A stretch of 39,722 bases of DNA from a virus. Below the pieces are notes generated by a model. It searched no databases. It was not told where the DNA came from and saw only the letters and a program-made list of their open reading frames with translations. This document shows, piece by piece, positions 7,769 through 14,488 of the stretch. Made by a program: the position numbers and the translations under genes. How positions within the stretch are numbered: the stretch's first letter is position 1; every line of letters begins with the position of its first letter. The stretch is taken from IMG/VR virus record IMGVR_UViG_3300031951_000447, positions 1-39,722 of that record; one strand, given 5' to 3'.

Positions 7769-8227
7769 ATGGAAAAGCAAGCCACGCCGGGAAGTGAAGT
7801 ATTGCTTGAGGCATACAACCTCGTAAACCAGGACCGGCAGTCGTCCTACGGCCACCCACTCGATGACTACAGCACGGTGGTGGAGATCTACAAGTCCCTG
7901 ACTGGCATCGACCTGACTGTCTATGAGGCGGTTCTGTTCATGGTCAGCGTCAAGCTTGCAAGGCTCAAGACAAATATGCACGGTGGGTCCTTGCATCATG
8001 ACAGCCTTGTTGATACCCTTGGTTATGTCACATTGTTGAGCATGATCAAGGAGGCACAAGATGTCCTTTCTGAACGAAGCGAAGGAAGAAGCACAAGTAC
8101 CCATCGGGCGCAAGCCAACGAAGCTGGCGGAGATCGAGAAGAAGCTCGGTCCGAAGCAGTACAAGGAATTCGTGGTGGCGTGCAGAGACGAAGGAATTTC
8201 ATCAGCCGGTATTTCTCGCGCGCTTAA
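7769..8227 (+). CDS. DUF6378-like phage protein with an out-of-register C-terminal tail (152 aa)
   Basis: The first ~100 residues match the widespread phage DUF6378 pattern: an N-terminal EAYNLVNQDRQSSYGHPLDD block, then a helix with VKLARLKTN and a HDSLVDTLGYVTLL block. The family is small, largely helical and of unknown function, often near replication or nucleotide genes. Members usually end soon after the DTLGY helix. Here the frame runs on for about 52 more residues (RSEGRSTSTHRAQANEAGG and so on) that lie wholly over the next gene in another frame and look non-native. Either a stop was lost, so 167 nt genuinely overlap, or an indel is present near 8060. ATG 7769 has GGGGAGA upstream. 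Confidence 0.7.
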   Translation: MEKQATPGSEVLLEAYNLVNQDRQSSYGHPLDDYSTVVEIYKSLTGIDLTVYEAVLFMVSVKLARLKTNMHGGSLHHDSLVDTLGYVTLLSMIKEAQDVLSERSEGRSTSTHRAQANEAGGDREEARSEAVQGIRGGVQRRRNFISRYFSRA

Positions 8228-8300
8228 GAAGCGCGGTGTGAACATCGCAGGCAACACAGTTGCCTACTTGCGCCGTCAGTTGCAGGAGGAATCGGAATGA
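8061..8300 (+). CDS. Small helix-turn-helix protein (79 aa)
   Basis: The start is fixed by a strong AGGAGG seven bases before ATG 8061. The 79-aa product is basic. Its segment from about residue 39 to 72 (FVVACRDEGISSAGISRAL, then KKRGVNIAGNTVAYLRRQL) has the form of a helix-turn-helix with the spacing of small phage DNA-binding proteins. A DNA-binding or transcriptional role is inferred. It overlaps the upstream DUF6378 gene by 167 nt in another frame, and its TGA overlaps the next ATG (ATGA at 8297-8300). Confidence 0.65.
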   Translation: MSFLNEAKEEAQVPIGRKPTKLAEIEKKLGPKQYKEFVVACRDEGISSAGISRALKKRGVNIAGNTVAYLRRQLQEESE

Positions 8301-9298
8301 CCATCAGCGAAGAGGCAGCACTCGAAGCGGAGGTCATCGATCTACGTCGTGCATTGGAGAACGCGCAGCGCGCAACTGCTCGGGCAAAGCGCCGCAACGA
8401 AGAACTCGTTGAGGCCGTCTATCAGGCAGCAAAAGACGCATCGCTTGTTCAGCCGCGTGTCAAGGTGAAACCACCCAAGCCGCAGAAGAAGTCAAAGAAG
8501 CAAGAGGTTGCACTCATCCACCTGACCGACTGGCAGGCTGGCAAAGTGTCGGTCTCCTACAACACCGACGTTCTGCGCAGGCGTATTGACCAGATGATCG
8601 ACAAGGTTGTGCACCTCACCGACATTCAGCGCGCACACCACCCGGTAAACGAGTGTGTGCTTGTGCTGGGTGGAGATATGGTCGAGGGACTAACCGTATT
8701 TCCGGGCCAGATCTACGAGATAGGACCGCACCTGTTCGACCAGCTGTTCACGGTATCGAGCATCATCGAGAACTGCGTGAACAATCTCGCCAGCCACTTC
8801 ACCAAGATCCATGTTGTCTGTGAGTATGGCAACCACGGGCGAATCGGGCGCAAGGGAGACATGCCATCTTCCGACAACGTGGACCGCATGGCCTACAAGA
8901 TTGCAGCTGACCGCTGCACGCACCTGAAGAACGTCACTTGGCAGATGTCCGAGGACTGGTATCAGATTGCCACCATCGGCAACTACAAGATGCTCATTGT
9001 CCATGGTGACGAGATCCCGTCGTTTGGTGGGCAAACGCCAAGCTACTCGATCCTTCGCAAGGTGAATGCTTGGGCTACCTTCATGGGCTTTGACGATTGC
9101 ATGATGGGCCACTTCCACACTCCGATGAGCCTGACCATGGCAAATGGTGGGCGCATCTGGGTAAGCGGATCCCCGGAGTCAGACAACCAGTACGCCAAGA
9201 CATTCGTTGCAGCAGTGGGGAAACCCTCACAAAGACTGATGTTTGTGGACCCAGACAAGGGCAGGGTAACCTGCGAGTATGTCTGTTGGCTTGACTGA
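8297..9298 (+). CDS. Calcineurin-like metallophosphoesterase with N-terminal coiled coil (333 aa)
   Basis: Residues 1-50 form a charged coiled coil, and a Lys/Pro-rich linker follows to about residue 70. The phosphoesterase core carries the classic motifs in order: HLTDWQAG (about residue 76), LGGDMVEG (GDxxxG, about 125), EYGNHGR (GNH, about 177), IVHGDE (about 234) and MGHFHTP (GHxH, about 272). The enzyme would hydrolyse phosphomonoesters or diesters with two bound metals. Such phage proteins are annotated as DNA-repair (SbcD/Mre11-like) exonucleases or general phosphatases. The upstream HTH gene and the downstream recombination pair favour a nucleic-acid role (inference). Confidence 0.85.
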   Translation: MTISEEAALEAEVIDLRRALENAQRATARAKRRNEELVEAVYQAAKDASLVQPRVKVKPPKPQKKSKKQEVALIHLTDWQAGKVSVSYNTDVLRRRIDQMIDKVVHLTDIQRAHHPVNECVLVLGGDMVEGLTVFPGQIYEIGPHLFDQLFTVSSIIENCVNNLASHFTKIHVVCEYGNHGRIGRKGDMPSSDNVDRMAYKIAADRCTHLKNVTWQMSEDWYQIATIGNYKMLIVHGDEIPSFGGQTPSYSILRKVNAWATFMGFDDCMMGHFHTPMSLTMANGGRIWVSGSPESDNQYAKTFVAAVGKPSQRLMFVDPDKGRVTCEYVCWLD

Positions 9299-9581
9299 GG
9301 TTCAGCACTGCCCATGGTCCCTTGTAGCAATACATTGGACTGACGCATTTGACTCACAGAACGGGTGGGTCGATGTCAACGAGTATCACCCCAAAGCAAC
9401 GCACGTCGTGTCTGTCGGGTATCTCTACCCAGAGGCACTTGAGGGTTACGTATCAATCACCGGCTCTTACATGCCGGACGAGTTGCCAGACATGGAAACG
9501 ATTGGTATGGTGACACACATCCCGAACGGCATGATCAATAAGATCGTCGTTCTCGACCAACCAAACTGGGTTGCAACTTAG
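9279..9581 (+). CDS. Conserved phage protein of unknown function (100 aa)
   Basis: The protein has an N-terminal pattern seen in many small phage proteins (LVAIHWTDAFDSQNGWVDVNEY), in which an acidic residue follows Trp and a GW dipeptide precedes an acidic patch. Beta strands follow (HVVSVGYLYPE and MINKIVVLDQPN). ATG 9279 overlaps the phosphoesterase by 20 nt. No catalytic motif is visible and the function is unknown. Confidence 0.6.
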   Translation: MSVGLTEVQHCPWSLVAIHWTDAFDSQNGWVDVNEYHPKATHVVSVGYLYPEALEGYVSITGSYMPDELPDMETIGMVTHIPNGMINKIVVLDQPNWVAT

Positions 9582-9599
9582 ACCGAGCGCGGTTAGTCT
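9571..9599 (+). promoter_or_regulatory. Probable sigma-70-type promoter upstream of the recombination genes
   Basis: TTGCAA (9571-9576), exactly 17 bases of spacer, then TAGTCT (9594-9599). It overlaps the end of the preceding gene and lies 30 nt before the YqaJ-family start. An AAGGAGG ribosome site precedes ATG 9630. Prediction by eye. Confidence 0.5.
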
Positions 9600-9629
9600 C
9601 ACAACACAACACGAGCAAGGAGGCTCTAC

Positions 9630-10571
9630 ATGAAACACACAACTATCAGCAAGCCGACGCACGGCTCGCCCGAGTGGCTGGCGGTGCGCTGGAAGAATGA
9701 AGACGGACTGGCCCGCATCTCGGCGAGCGTCGCGGCTGCGATCTACGACTCGCATCCGTATGTAACGTCCGCCGATCTCGCGACGCAACTGCTCGCGAGC
9801 GAAGCCCCGCAGCCGATCGAGCAAAACGCTGCGATGCTGCGCGGTACGACATTGGAAGGCCCGGTCCGCGAGTGGGCACAGACACTGCTTAACGTTGAGT
9901 TGACCGAGCCCGACGTGATGTACGTGTATGAAGAGGACGGCGTTCGCTTGATCGCGACGCTCGATGCAATCAGCACGATGGGCGCCGTGTACGAGATCAA
10001 GACCAGCAAGAAGCGCTTCGATGGCGTGCTTCCAGTCATGTGGTACTGGCAGGGCGTACACCAGGCGATCTGCGCTGACGTCAGCGAGATCACGTGGTGC
10101 GTACTGGATGGTGACCTTGACCTCAAGTTCCACACCCAGAAGGTCAGCTCGGATGAGAAACGCCAGCACATCGAAGCATGCCGTAATTACTTGGCGTGCA
10201 TTGACATGGGCATGTACCCGGAGACTGCGATCCCCAGTTATGAGAACATCTCAACGCTTCACCCGAATGCCAACGGTGGCAGCGTCGAGCTGTCTGCCGA
10301 TGCAGTGCAGTTGCTGGAGCAGCTGACCAAGACGAAGGCGATGGTGTCCGAACTGGAAGAGCATGCGTCTGCGTTGCAGGCCGCGATCTGCCAGGAGATC
10401 GGCGACAACTCCCAGGCCACCGTCGACGGCAATGTCGTCGCCACGTGGAAGGAAGTGTCCCGCAACTCATTTGACCAGAAGAAGTTTGAGAAGGAGCACT
10501 CAGCGCTCCACGACAAGTACAAGAAGACCACGACATACCGTCAGTTCCGTATCAACAAAGGAGACAAGTAA
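9630..10571 (+). CDS. YqaJ-like viral exonuclease/recombinase (313 aa)
   Basis: Motifs of the YqaJ / lambda-exonuclease group of PD-(D/E)XK nucleases appear in order: HGSPEWLAVRW near the N-terminus, RISASVAAAIYDS, LRGTTLEGPVREWA, the catalytic LIATLDAI with YEIKTSKK (D about 112, E about 122, K about 124), and YWQGVHQAI. Enzymes of this family degrade the 5' strand of DNA ends to expose 3' ssDNA for annealing. The C-terminal 100 residues contain a coiled-coil segment. It is paired with an ssDNA-annealing-type protein 1 bp downstream, forming a Red-like recombination unit. The start is set by AAGGAGG and ATG 9630. Confidence 0.85.
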   Translation: MKHTTISKPTHGSPEWLAVRWKNEDGLARISASVAAAIYDSHPYVTSADLATQLLASEAPQPIEQNAAMLRGTTLEGPVREWAQTLLNVELTEPDVMYVYEEDGVRLIATLDAISTMGAVYEIKTSKKRFDGVLPVMWYWQGVHQAICADVSEITWCVLDGDLDLKFHTQKVSSDEKRQHIEACRNYLACIDMGMYPETAIPSYENISTLHPNANGGSVELSADAVQLLEQLTKTKAMVSELEEHASALQAAICQEIGDNSQATVDGNVVATWKEVSRNSFDQKKFEKEHSALHDKYKKTTTYRQFRINKGDK

Positions 10572-11374
10572 TGCGATTCAACCTTGACAACTACGAGACA
10601 GTCGAAGCACGGCTGGCAAAGTTCTGGGAGCTCTGCCCGAACGGACGTGTAGTCACCGAGATGGTGCACTACGACGAGAACCGTGTTGTGTTTCGTGCTG
10701 CGCTGTACAAGGACATCAATGATCCGGTTCCGGTATCGACTGGGTTCGCCGAGGAAGTGCGTGATGCATCACCAGTGAACCGCACATCACATGTCGAGAA
10801 CTGTGAGACGTCGAGTTTGGGACGCGCCGCGTCGAACTGGGTCCTTTCAGCCAAGGCATCACCGCGTCCGTCCCGTGAGGAGATGGCCAAGGTTGAGCGC
10901 ATGAACCAGACCAAGCCAGAGATGAAGCCGTCTGACCTGTTGAGTAAGTTCCGCGAGGCTTGCGCTAAGGCTGGACTCGATCCAGAAGCTGTGGCCATGG
11001 AAGCCAACGTTGATCTCAATGCGTTGACAGATGCAGTCATGCCTGCACTGCGCAGTGCTTTCAAGAAGATCAACGACGGCATGAATGACAAGCCGAAGCC
11101 TGAGGTGCAGGAGATCATCGACAAGGTGACTGCTGCATTCCCCGGTGCCATCGCCACAGATGAACCACAGATCAAGGACCCTGGTGCTAAGGCGAGCAGC
11201 GCTCAGCTTGGCAAGATCCGCGCCATGTTGAATGGTGTAAGCCTTAACACCAGGGCCGACCAGCATGACTACATTGCCGAGATCATCAACCGTCCGATCA
11301 GCGCACTCGATGAACTGAACAAGGGCGAGGCCAATGCTGTGATCAAGGCGTTGGATGCGCGAGGTCGCAAGTGA
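10571..11374 (+). CDS. Predicted ssDNA-binding/annealing recombination protein (267 aa)
   Basis: The N-terminal domain carries the SHVENCETSSLGRAASNW motif typical of actinophage ERF/Rad52-like or SSB-like annealing proteins (usual form ENaETSAlGRALA). The C-terminal domain (about residues 208-265: KASSAQLGKIRAML, then YIAEIINRPISALDELNKGE) is a small helical module frequently fused to such proteins in actinophages. The gene overlaps the exonuclease stop by one base (TAATG), so both are probably made together. Annealing function is inferred from motif and partnership. Confidence 0.7.
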   Translation: MRFNLDNYETVEARLAKFWELCPNGRVVTEMVHYDENRVVFRAALYKDINDPVPVSTGFAEEVRDASPVNRTSHVENCETSSLGRAASNWVLSAKASPRPSREEMAKVERMNQTKPEMKPSDLLSKFREACAKAGLDPEAVAMEANVDLNALTDAVMPALRSAFKKINDGMNDKPKPEVQEIIDKVTAAFPGAIATDEPQIKDPGAKASSAQLGKIRAMLNGVSLNTRADQHDYIAEIINRPISALDELNKGEANAVIKALDARGRK

Positions 11375-11457
11375 TCACAAACTTCTTGATCATTGTGGCT
11401 GTCAGCATTGTTACTGCCGTCATCACCAACGCGTGTCTCAACCGCTGGGGTCGGTGA
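11371..11457 (+). CDS. Micro membrane protein (28 aa)
   Basis: GTG 11371 overlaps the preceding stop (GTGA) and the TGA at 11455-11457 overlaps the next ATG. The product starts MITNFLIIVAVSIVTAVIT and is essentially one transmembrane helix followed by NACLNRWGR. Tight coupling on both sides supports translation. Function is unknown; it may exist mainly to couple its neighbours. Confidence 0.45.
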   Translation: MITNFLIIVAVSIVTAVITNACLNRWGR

Positions 11458-11903
11458 TGGATGAACGCAAGGGTGAATGTCAAGGCAACAGAGACAAGTG
11501 CTCGCTACATGAGTGTCCCAAATTCGGAACTCTGGGTCGTGCTGATCGACAAGGAAAGCGCAGAGTTCGAGGCTGCGGCGACCCTGCTGCCAGAGGGAAG
11601 CGCAACCGCACCAAGGGGGATGCAAAGGCGCGTCGTGCCCGTAAGAAACTGGGGCTGGGTGGTCACCTTACCCGTCACGAGGAAAATTGGGGCGGTGCTC
11701 TGCGTACCGAGATCAAAGCGGGCGCGCAGGTCGGTCCAATTTGGACTCGGTTTCAGCAAGCCAAAAGTCAGAGTGATGCTGCGAAAGCGCTTGGTGATAT
11801 ACGTCCGTTCGTGATGGTCGCCATGCCTGATGGCACAAGCAAGGGCGTAGTGCTAATGGACCTGGAAGAGTTCAGTCAGCTAGTATCGTTGCTGCAAGAT
11901 TAA
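11457..11903 (+). CDS. PD-(D/E)XK nuclease, Holliday-junction-resolvase-like (148 aa)
   Basis: The start ATG 11457 is chosen because it overlaps the previous stop. The N-terminus is Cys-rich (CQGNRDKCSLHEC, a possible zinc knuckle), followed by a basic stretch (KRNRTKGDAKARRARKKLGL). A nuclease core then shows HEENWGGALR and the RTEIKAGAQVG motif (E85-I-K87), the expected E-x-K of PD-(D/E)XK enzymes. The C-terminal VAMPDGTSKGVVLMDLEEF matches a pattern I associate with actinophage resolvase-like nucleases. It is likely to resolve branched DNA after recombination or before packaging. The family assignment is from motifs only. Confidence 0.65.
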   Translation: MDERKGECQGNRDKCSLHECPKFGTLGRADRQGKRRVRGCGDPAARGKRNRTKGDAKARRARKKLGLGGHLTRHEENWGGALRTEIKAGAQVGPIWTRFQQAKSQSDAAKALGDIRPFVMVAMPDGTSKGVVLMDLEEFSQLVSLLQD

Positions 11904-11944
11904 CGACAAGACAAAGGGTCCCCTTCCTCCTTGGGGGCTTGTCG
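11904..11944 (+). terminator. Hairpin after the nuclease gene, possible terminator or processing site
   Basis: CGACAAG (11904-11910) pairs with CTTGTCG (11938-11944), and CCCC (about 11920-11923) can pair with GGGG inside it. It begins directly after the stop codon of the nuclease gene. There is no T-run, so intrinsic termination would be weak; RNA processing or protection is equally possible. Confidence 0.45.
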
Positions 11945-11945
11945 T

Positions 11946-11980
11946 CCCCGGCTAGGTGAAGTAGTTGCATCTAGCCGGGG
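11946..11980 (+). promoter_or_regulatory. Perfect 10-bp stem-loop in the 5' region of the transglycosylase gene
   Basis: CCCCGGCTAG (11946-11955) and CTAGCCGGGG (11971-11980) are perfect inverted repeats around a 15-nt loop. It sits one base after the previous hairpin and about 20 nt before the ribosome site GAGGGGAAG of the next gene. Because AAAA rather than T follows it, a 5'-UTR regulatory or mRNA-stability element is more likely than a terminator. Confidence 0.5.
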
Positions 11981-12001
11981 AAAACCCTTAGAGGGGAAGA
12001 A

Positions 12002-12517
12002 ATGGAAACAATGACCAGAAGCTTCGCTGCCATAGCCGCAGCCCTGATCTCATTGGGGAGCGTCTTCGGCGGGAAAGGCGAGGCGGTCCAGGCCCCCGTG
12101 CCCGTAGCGGTGGCAACTACAACCACCACCCAGCCGCCAGTCACAACAACCACGGCACCAGCCGGGGCGCTGTGCCCCCAGTGGTGGGAGCTAGCCAAGC
12201 GTGCTGGCTGGCATGCCGAAAGCATGCCGACGCTGGACTACGTGATGCACCGCGAGAGCAGGTGCGATCCGACCCAGCACAACACGACGCTCAATGCCGA
12301 TGGCTCTACCGATATCGGCCTGACGCAGATCAACGACCGTTCGTGGTGCCTGCCAACCAGGTGGTATCCGAATGGGTATTTGCAGACAGTTGGTGTACTC
12401 AGTAGCGTTGGGTGCGATCAGCTGTTCGACGCAGCCACAAACCTCAAAGCCGCAAAGGCAATCTATGACTACTCACAAGAAGCAAACGGGGACGGGTTCT
12501 CGCCGTGGAACTTATAG
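12002..12517 (+). CDS. Secreted lytic transglycosylase-like (SLT/lysozyme fold) protein (171 aa)
   Basis: A signal-peptide-like N-terminus (basic MTRSF, then AAIAAALISLGSVFGG) is followed by a Thr/Pro linker (VATTTTTQPPVTTTTAPAG) and a lysozyme-fold domain. Catalytic E85 lies in VMHRESRCDP, and DIGLTQINDRSW is the signature of soluble lytic transglycosylases. Four Cys in the domain could form disulfides outside the cell. It would cleave the glycan strand of peptidoglycan from the outer side of the membrane. It lies far from the lysis genes, between recombination genes and WhiB, so it may act early (cell-wall remodelling, superinfection control) or be a virion-independent lysin. The ribosome site is GAGGGGAAG before ATG 12002. 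Confidence 0.75.
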   Translation: METMTRSFAAIAAALISLGSVFGGKGEAVQAPVPVAVATTTTTQPPVTTTTAPAGALCPQWWELAKRAGWHAESMPTLDYVMHRESRCDPTQHNTTLNADGSTDIGLTQINDRSWCLPTRWYPNGYLQTVGVLSSVGCDQLFDAATNLKAAKAIYDYSQEANGDGFSPWNL

Positions 12518-12524
12518 TTACGCC

Positions 12525-12809
12525 ATGTTGATGGCAGAGTGGGCACTGCCCTACACAAACGACAAGTGGATGAAGCACGCTGCCTGCAAGGGTGAAGATC
12601 AGAAGCTCTTCTTCCCTGACCGCGGGGCGAACGGCGGACATCACAAGGCCAAGCAGATCTGCGCCAAGTGTCCGGTGCGCGTTGAGTGCTTGCGTTACGC
12701 GCTCAAGAACAACATCTCGTATGGTGTGTGGGGTGGCGTGCCACCGGCTTCGCGTCAGAAGAACAAGCGAAAGCTGTTAGCAGAGATCGGAGATGTCGAT
12801 GTCAGTTGA
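12525..12809 (+). CDS. whiB: WhiB-like Fe-S transcription regulator (94 aa)
   Basis: All four cysteines of the WhiB [4Fe-4S] cluster are present: HAACKGED for the first and ICAKCPVRVECLRYAL (CxxC-x5-C) for the other three, followed by the GVWGG turn and a basic C-terminus (SRQKNKRKLL) that binds DNA. WhiB proteins bind the sigma-A region 4 and redirect actinobacterial RNA polymerase; phage TM4 encodes one that represses host whiB2. ATG 12525 was taken as the start (ATG 12531 is an alternative), 7 nt after the previous stop. It is likely to be expressed early and may act on the promoter-like elements of this genome or on host genes. Confidence 0.9.
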   Translation: MLMAEWALPYTNDKWMKHAACKGEDQKLFFPDRGANGGHHKAKQICAKCPVRVECLRYALKNNISYGVWGGVPPASRQKNKRKLLAEIGDVDVS

Positions 12810-12981
12810 TGAACATGCAATGCAGGCTTGGGTTGCGGAAATGCAGATCTCGCTTGATACGCTGCGTGATGACAAGAAGGATCTACAAGCTCGGGTTACT
12901 GAGCTTGAGAAACAGATAGCCATGTACAAATCCATGGTGGACCGACTACGGCTGCTACTCAGCCAGGGGAGCAATGAATAA
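12793..12981 (+). CDS. Small coiled-coil protein (62 aa)
   Basis: After MSMSVDEHAMQAWVAEM the product is a continuous heptad-like helix (LRDDKKDLQARVTELEKQ and MYKSMVDRLRLLL), so a coiled-coil dimer is expected. ATG 12793 overlaps the whiB end by 17 nt (ATG 12799 is also possible). No family is recognised. Its overlap with whiB suggests co-translation and perhaps a partner or anti-factor role, which is speculation. Confidence 0.5.
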   Translation: MSMSVDEHAMQAWVAEMQISLDTLRDDKKDLQARVTELEKQIAMYKSMVDRLRLLLSQGSNE

Positions 12982-13189
12982 CATGTCAGACAACACTTGG
13001 TACAAGCTTCGTGACGGCACCTGGGGTGCCAAGATCAAGCACAAGGGCGAGCCGGGTGACACCGTGCATCTCGTCAACAAGAAGGGTGAGGAGACTCAGG
13101 TATGGCTCGTGCGTCGCATCGCAGAGTTTCCCGACGCTCAGCTGTGGTCATGCACCACGGACCAGCCCGCAGAAGAAGAAGCGTTCTAG
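12974..13189 (+). CDS. Small conserved phage protein of unknown function (71 aa)
   Basis: The sequence DNTWYKLRDGTWGAKIKHKG, followed by DTVHLVNKKGEETQVWLVRR, predicts a small beta-barrel such as an SH3-like fold. The length and alternating strands resemble the other small ORFs at 13528, 17698 and 18149, but direct similarity is weak. ATG 12974 overlaps the upstream gene; ATG 12983 is the alternative start. Function unknown. Confidence 0.5.
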   Translation: MNNMSDNTWYKLRDGTWGAKIKHKGEPGDTVHLVNKKGEETQVWLVRRIAEFPDAQLWSCTTDQPAEEEAF

Positions 13190-13191
13190 TT

Positions 13192-13413
13192 ATGAAAGAT
13201 CTCGGTGAGATCCCAGACTTCAGCGACAACGAACGTCAGATTGCAGAAGAAGTACTTACCGAGCTATTGGTCATGGCCCTCACCATTCGCCCAGCGTTGC
13301 GTGCTTACATCACCAACCTGTGCGAAGGTGTGGCCCATGCACTGCCACCCGAAGCAGTTGAAAGAAGTCGGGACTACGCCTCGCTGCGCGTGAAGCAGCT
13401 GTCCTCCACGTAG
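13192..13413 (+). CDS. Small helical protein of unknown function (73 aa)
   Basis: ATG 13192 is 2 nt after the previous stop. The product is acidic at the N-terminus (MKDLGEIPDFSDNERQIAEE) and then mostly helical with a moderately hydrophobic centre (VLTELLVMALTIRPALRAYI). It ends the gene run that begins at the WhiB gene; a repeated regulatory-like element follows directly. No recognisable family. Confidence 0.45.
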   Translation: MKDLGEIPDFSDNERQIAEEVLTELLVMALTIRPALRAYITNLCEGVAHALPPEAVERSRDYASLRVKQLSST

Positions 13414-13484
13414 CGCTACCGCTACCGCTACCGTTGCCGTCGGGTCTGCCCGATGGGCGGTCGGCTTGACGGGTCGGGCATACT
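13414..13484 (+). promoter_or_regulatory. Repeated regulatory-like element, copy A (CGCTACCG box plus TTGAC..CATACT box)
   Basis: Three tandem CGCTAC units (about 13415-13432) are followed by TTGAC (13466-13470) and GGCATACT (13477-13484), about 45 nt before the start of the next gene. The same TTGACGnGGnnGGCATACT arrangement recurs at 17626-17644 and, diverged, at 18075-18093, each time ahead of a small ORF with a strong ribosome site. The 8-nt gap between TTGAC(G) and CATACT is too short for a standard -35/-10 pair, so it may be an extended -10 promoter with an operator, possibly read by the phage WhiB. Confidence 0.45.
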
Positions 13485-13527
13485 CGATCGCGTCGGCAAA
13501 CCGCCGATCACAAGGAGGCAAGCACCA

Positions 13528-13761
13528 ATGACCAACGACAATGTCCAAGCGTTCCACCGCTGGGATCACCGCTACAACCACGCTGGCGACAACCAGTTCC
13601 TAGTGCGTAGTGCCAAACGACTGCGCAAGGGGACTCAGGTTCTCGCAAGGCTCAACAGTCAAGAGCAAGTTCTTGTATGGGTGAACAAGCCAGCAGAGTC
13701 CTTTGACGCTGGCTACCACACTTACCTTGCTCGTCCAGTCTGGGCAGGTAGCCATGTCTGA
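13528..13761 (+). CDS. Small unknown protein, first gene of the MoxR/VWA operon (77 aa)
   Basis: ATG 13528 has an AAGGAGG ribosome site. The product (MTNDNVQAFHRWDHRYNHAG then KRLRKGTQVLARLNSQEQVLVW) looks like a small beta-rich domain. Its length and general pattern (a charged loop, then VLxxL strands and a final YLARP strand) recall the paralogues at 17698 and 18149, though identity is low. Its TGA overlaps the start of the next gene by 8 nt, so it is probably co-translated with the accessory module. Confidence 0.45.
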   Translation: MTNDNVQAFHRWDHRYNHAGDNQFLVRSAKRLRKGTQVLARLNSQEQVLVWVNKPAESFDAGYHTYLARPVWAGSHV

Positions 13762-14488
13762 GTACGACGATCAGATCTTGGCAGAAGCCGCAAAGATCCT
13801 TTCTGAGGCTGAGAAAGCCATTGAGTCAGAGCGACCAGACAGCATGGCAGATGAGTTCTCTCGCCTTGAGCAGGCTATGTGGGAGCACATCGGCAACAAA
13901 GATCAAGAGCACATGATGTTCTTGCTACAACTTGTACCCCAAGACAGGCACAAGGAGACCATCGAGCAGGCAGAAGGTCGCCTCATCAAAGGTGAGCCCA
14001 ATGTGGTGACTGGCGAGCAACCAGATCTACTGCTCTCCATCACGCCACTATGCCAAGGTGGCGACATCTACGACATGCTGGAGGATCAGTACCTTGCTGC
14101 CCATGTCGCAACTTTGGAGTCAGAAGGCGTACTTGTTCGTATGACCGGTACTGCTACTGCCATCGACAAGGTTCCAGAAGTCAAGCGCGAGGTGATCGTC
14201 ACCACCATGCTTGTTGGTGATGCCATCTACATTGCGACAAGGTTCCTTGACGACAATGAGGTACAGCACACCACGATCCATGCGACCGAGTACAAGCAGG
14301 GTGAGAGCAAGATGATTGACGCAGTGCTCATGTTCTACATGGCACCCAAGGCAATGAGGCAGATGCGACCAGTGGTCTTTGATGCCTTGTTGGAAGATCT
14401 TACCGCACAGCGGATAAGAAACGGTGAGGAAGTATTCCCCACCGCGCAAGCAACCAACAGTCCAAAGGAGGACAACAGCAATGAGTAG
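13754..14488 (+). CDS. Unknown protein preceding the MoxR ATPase (244 aa)
   Basis: ATG 13754 is used because it overlaps the previous stop; an upstream ATG at 13703 would overlap more. The 244-aa product starts with an acidic helix (MSEYDDQILAEAAKILSEAE), followed by mixed alpha/beta sequence (REVIVTTMLVGDAIYIATRF) and a helix MAPKAMRQMRPVVFDALLED near the end. I recognise no family. The N-terminal helix and the C-terminal helix resemble those of the protein after the VWA gene (16654), suggesting distant paralogy. The gene overlaps the MoxR start by 8 nt, which implies a shared complex or regulation. Confidence 0.55.
   Translation: MSEYDDQILAEAAKILSEAEKAIESERPDSMADEFSRLEQAMWEHIGNKDQEHMMFLLQLVPQDRHKETIEQAEGRLIKGEPNVVTGEQPDLLLSITPLCQGGDIYDMLEDQYLAAHVATLESEGVLVRMTGTATAIDKVPEVKREVIVTTMLVGDAIYIATRFLDDNEVQHTTIHATEYKQGESKMIDAVLMFYMAPKAMRQMRPVVFDALLEDLTAQRIRNGEEVFPTAQATNSPKEDNSNE

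Noticed and set aside
7570-7797. 75-aa frame between the holin-like gene and the DUF6378 gene
   Set aside because: The part outside the upstream gene (LLHLIGKLDNLIRGEDG) looks protein-like, but there is only a TTG start well inside the holin-like gene and no ribosome site near the gap; left out for lack of a start.
9453-10169. 238-aa open frame on the - strand opposite the exonuclease
   Set aside because: It lies over a + strand gene with clear nuclease motifs; composition (Arg/His/Val-rich) is typical of antisense reading of GC-rich DNA.
11461-11814. 117-aa + strand frame inside the PD-(D/E)XK nuclease gene
   Set aside because: The frame starting at 11457 contains the nuclease motifs and is coupled to neighbours; the alternative has no pattern and no ribosome site.
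13415-13432. CRISPR-like or microsatellite repeat (CGCTAC x3)
   Set aside because: Too short and without spacers; taken as part of the regulatory-like element.
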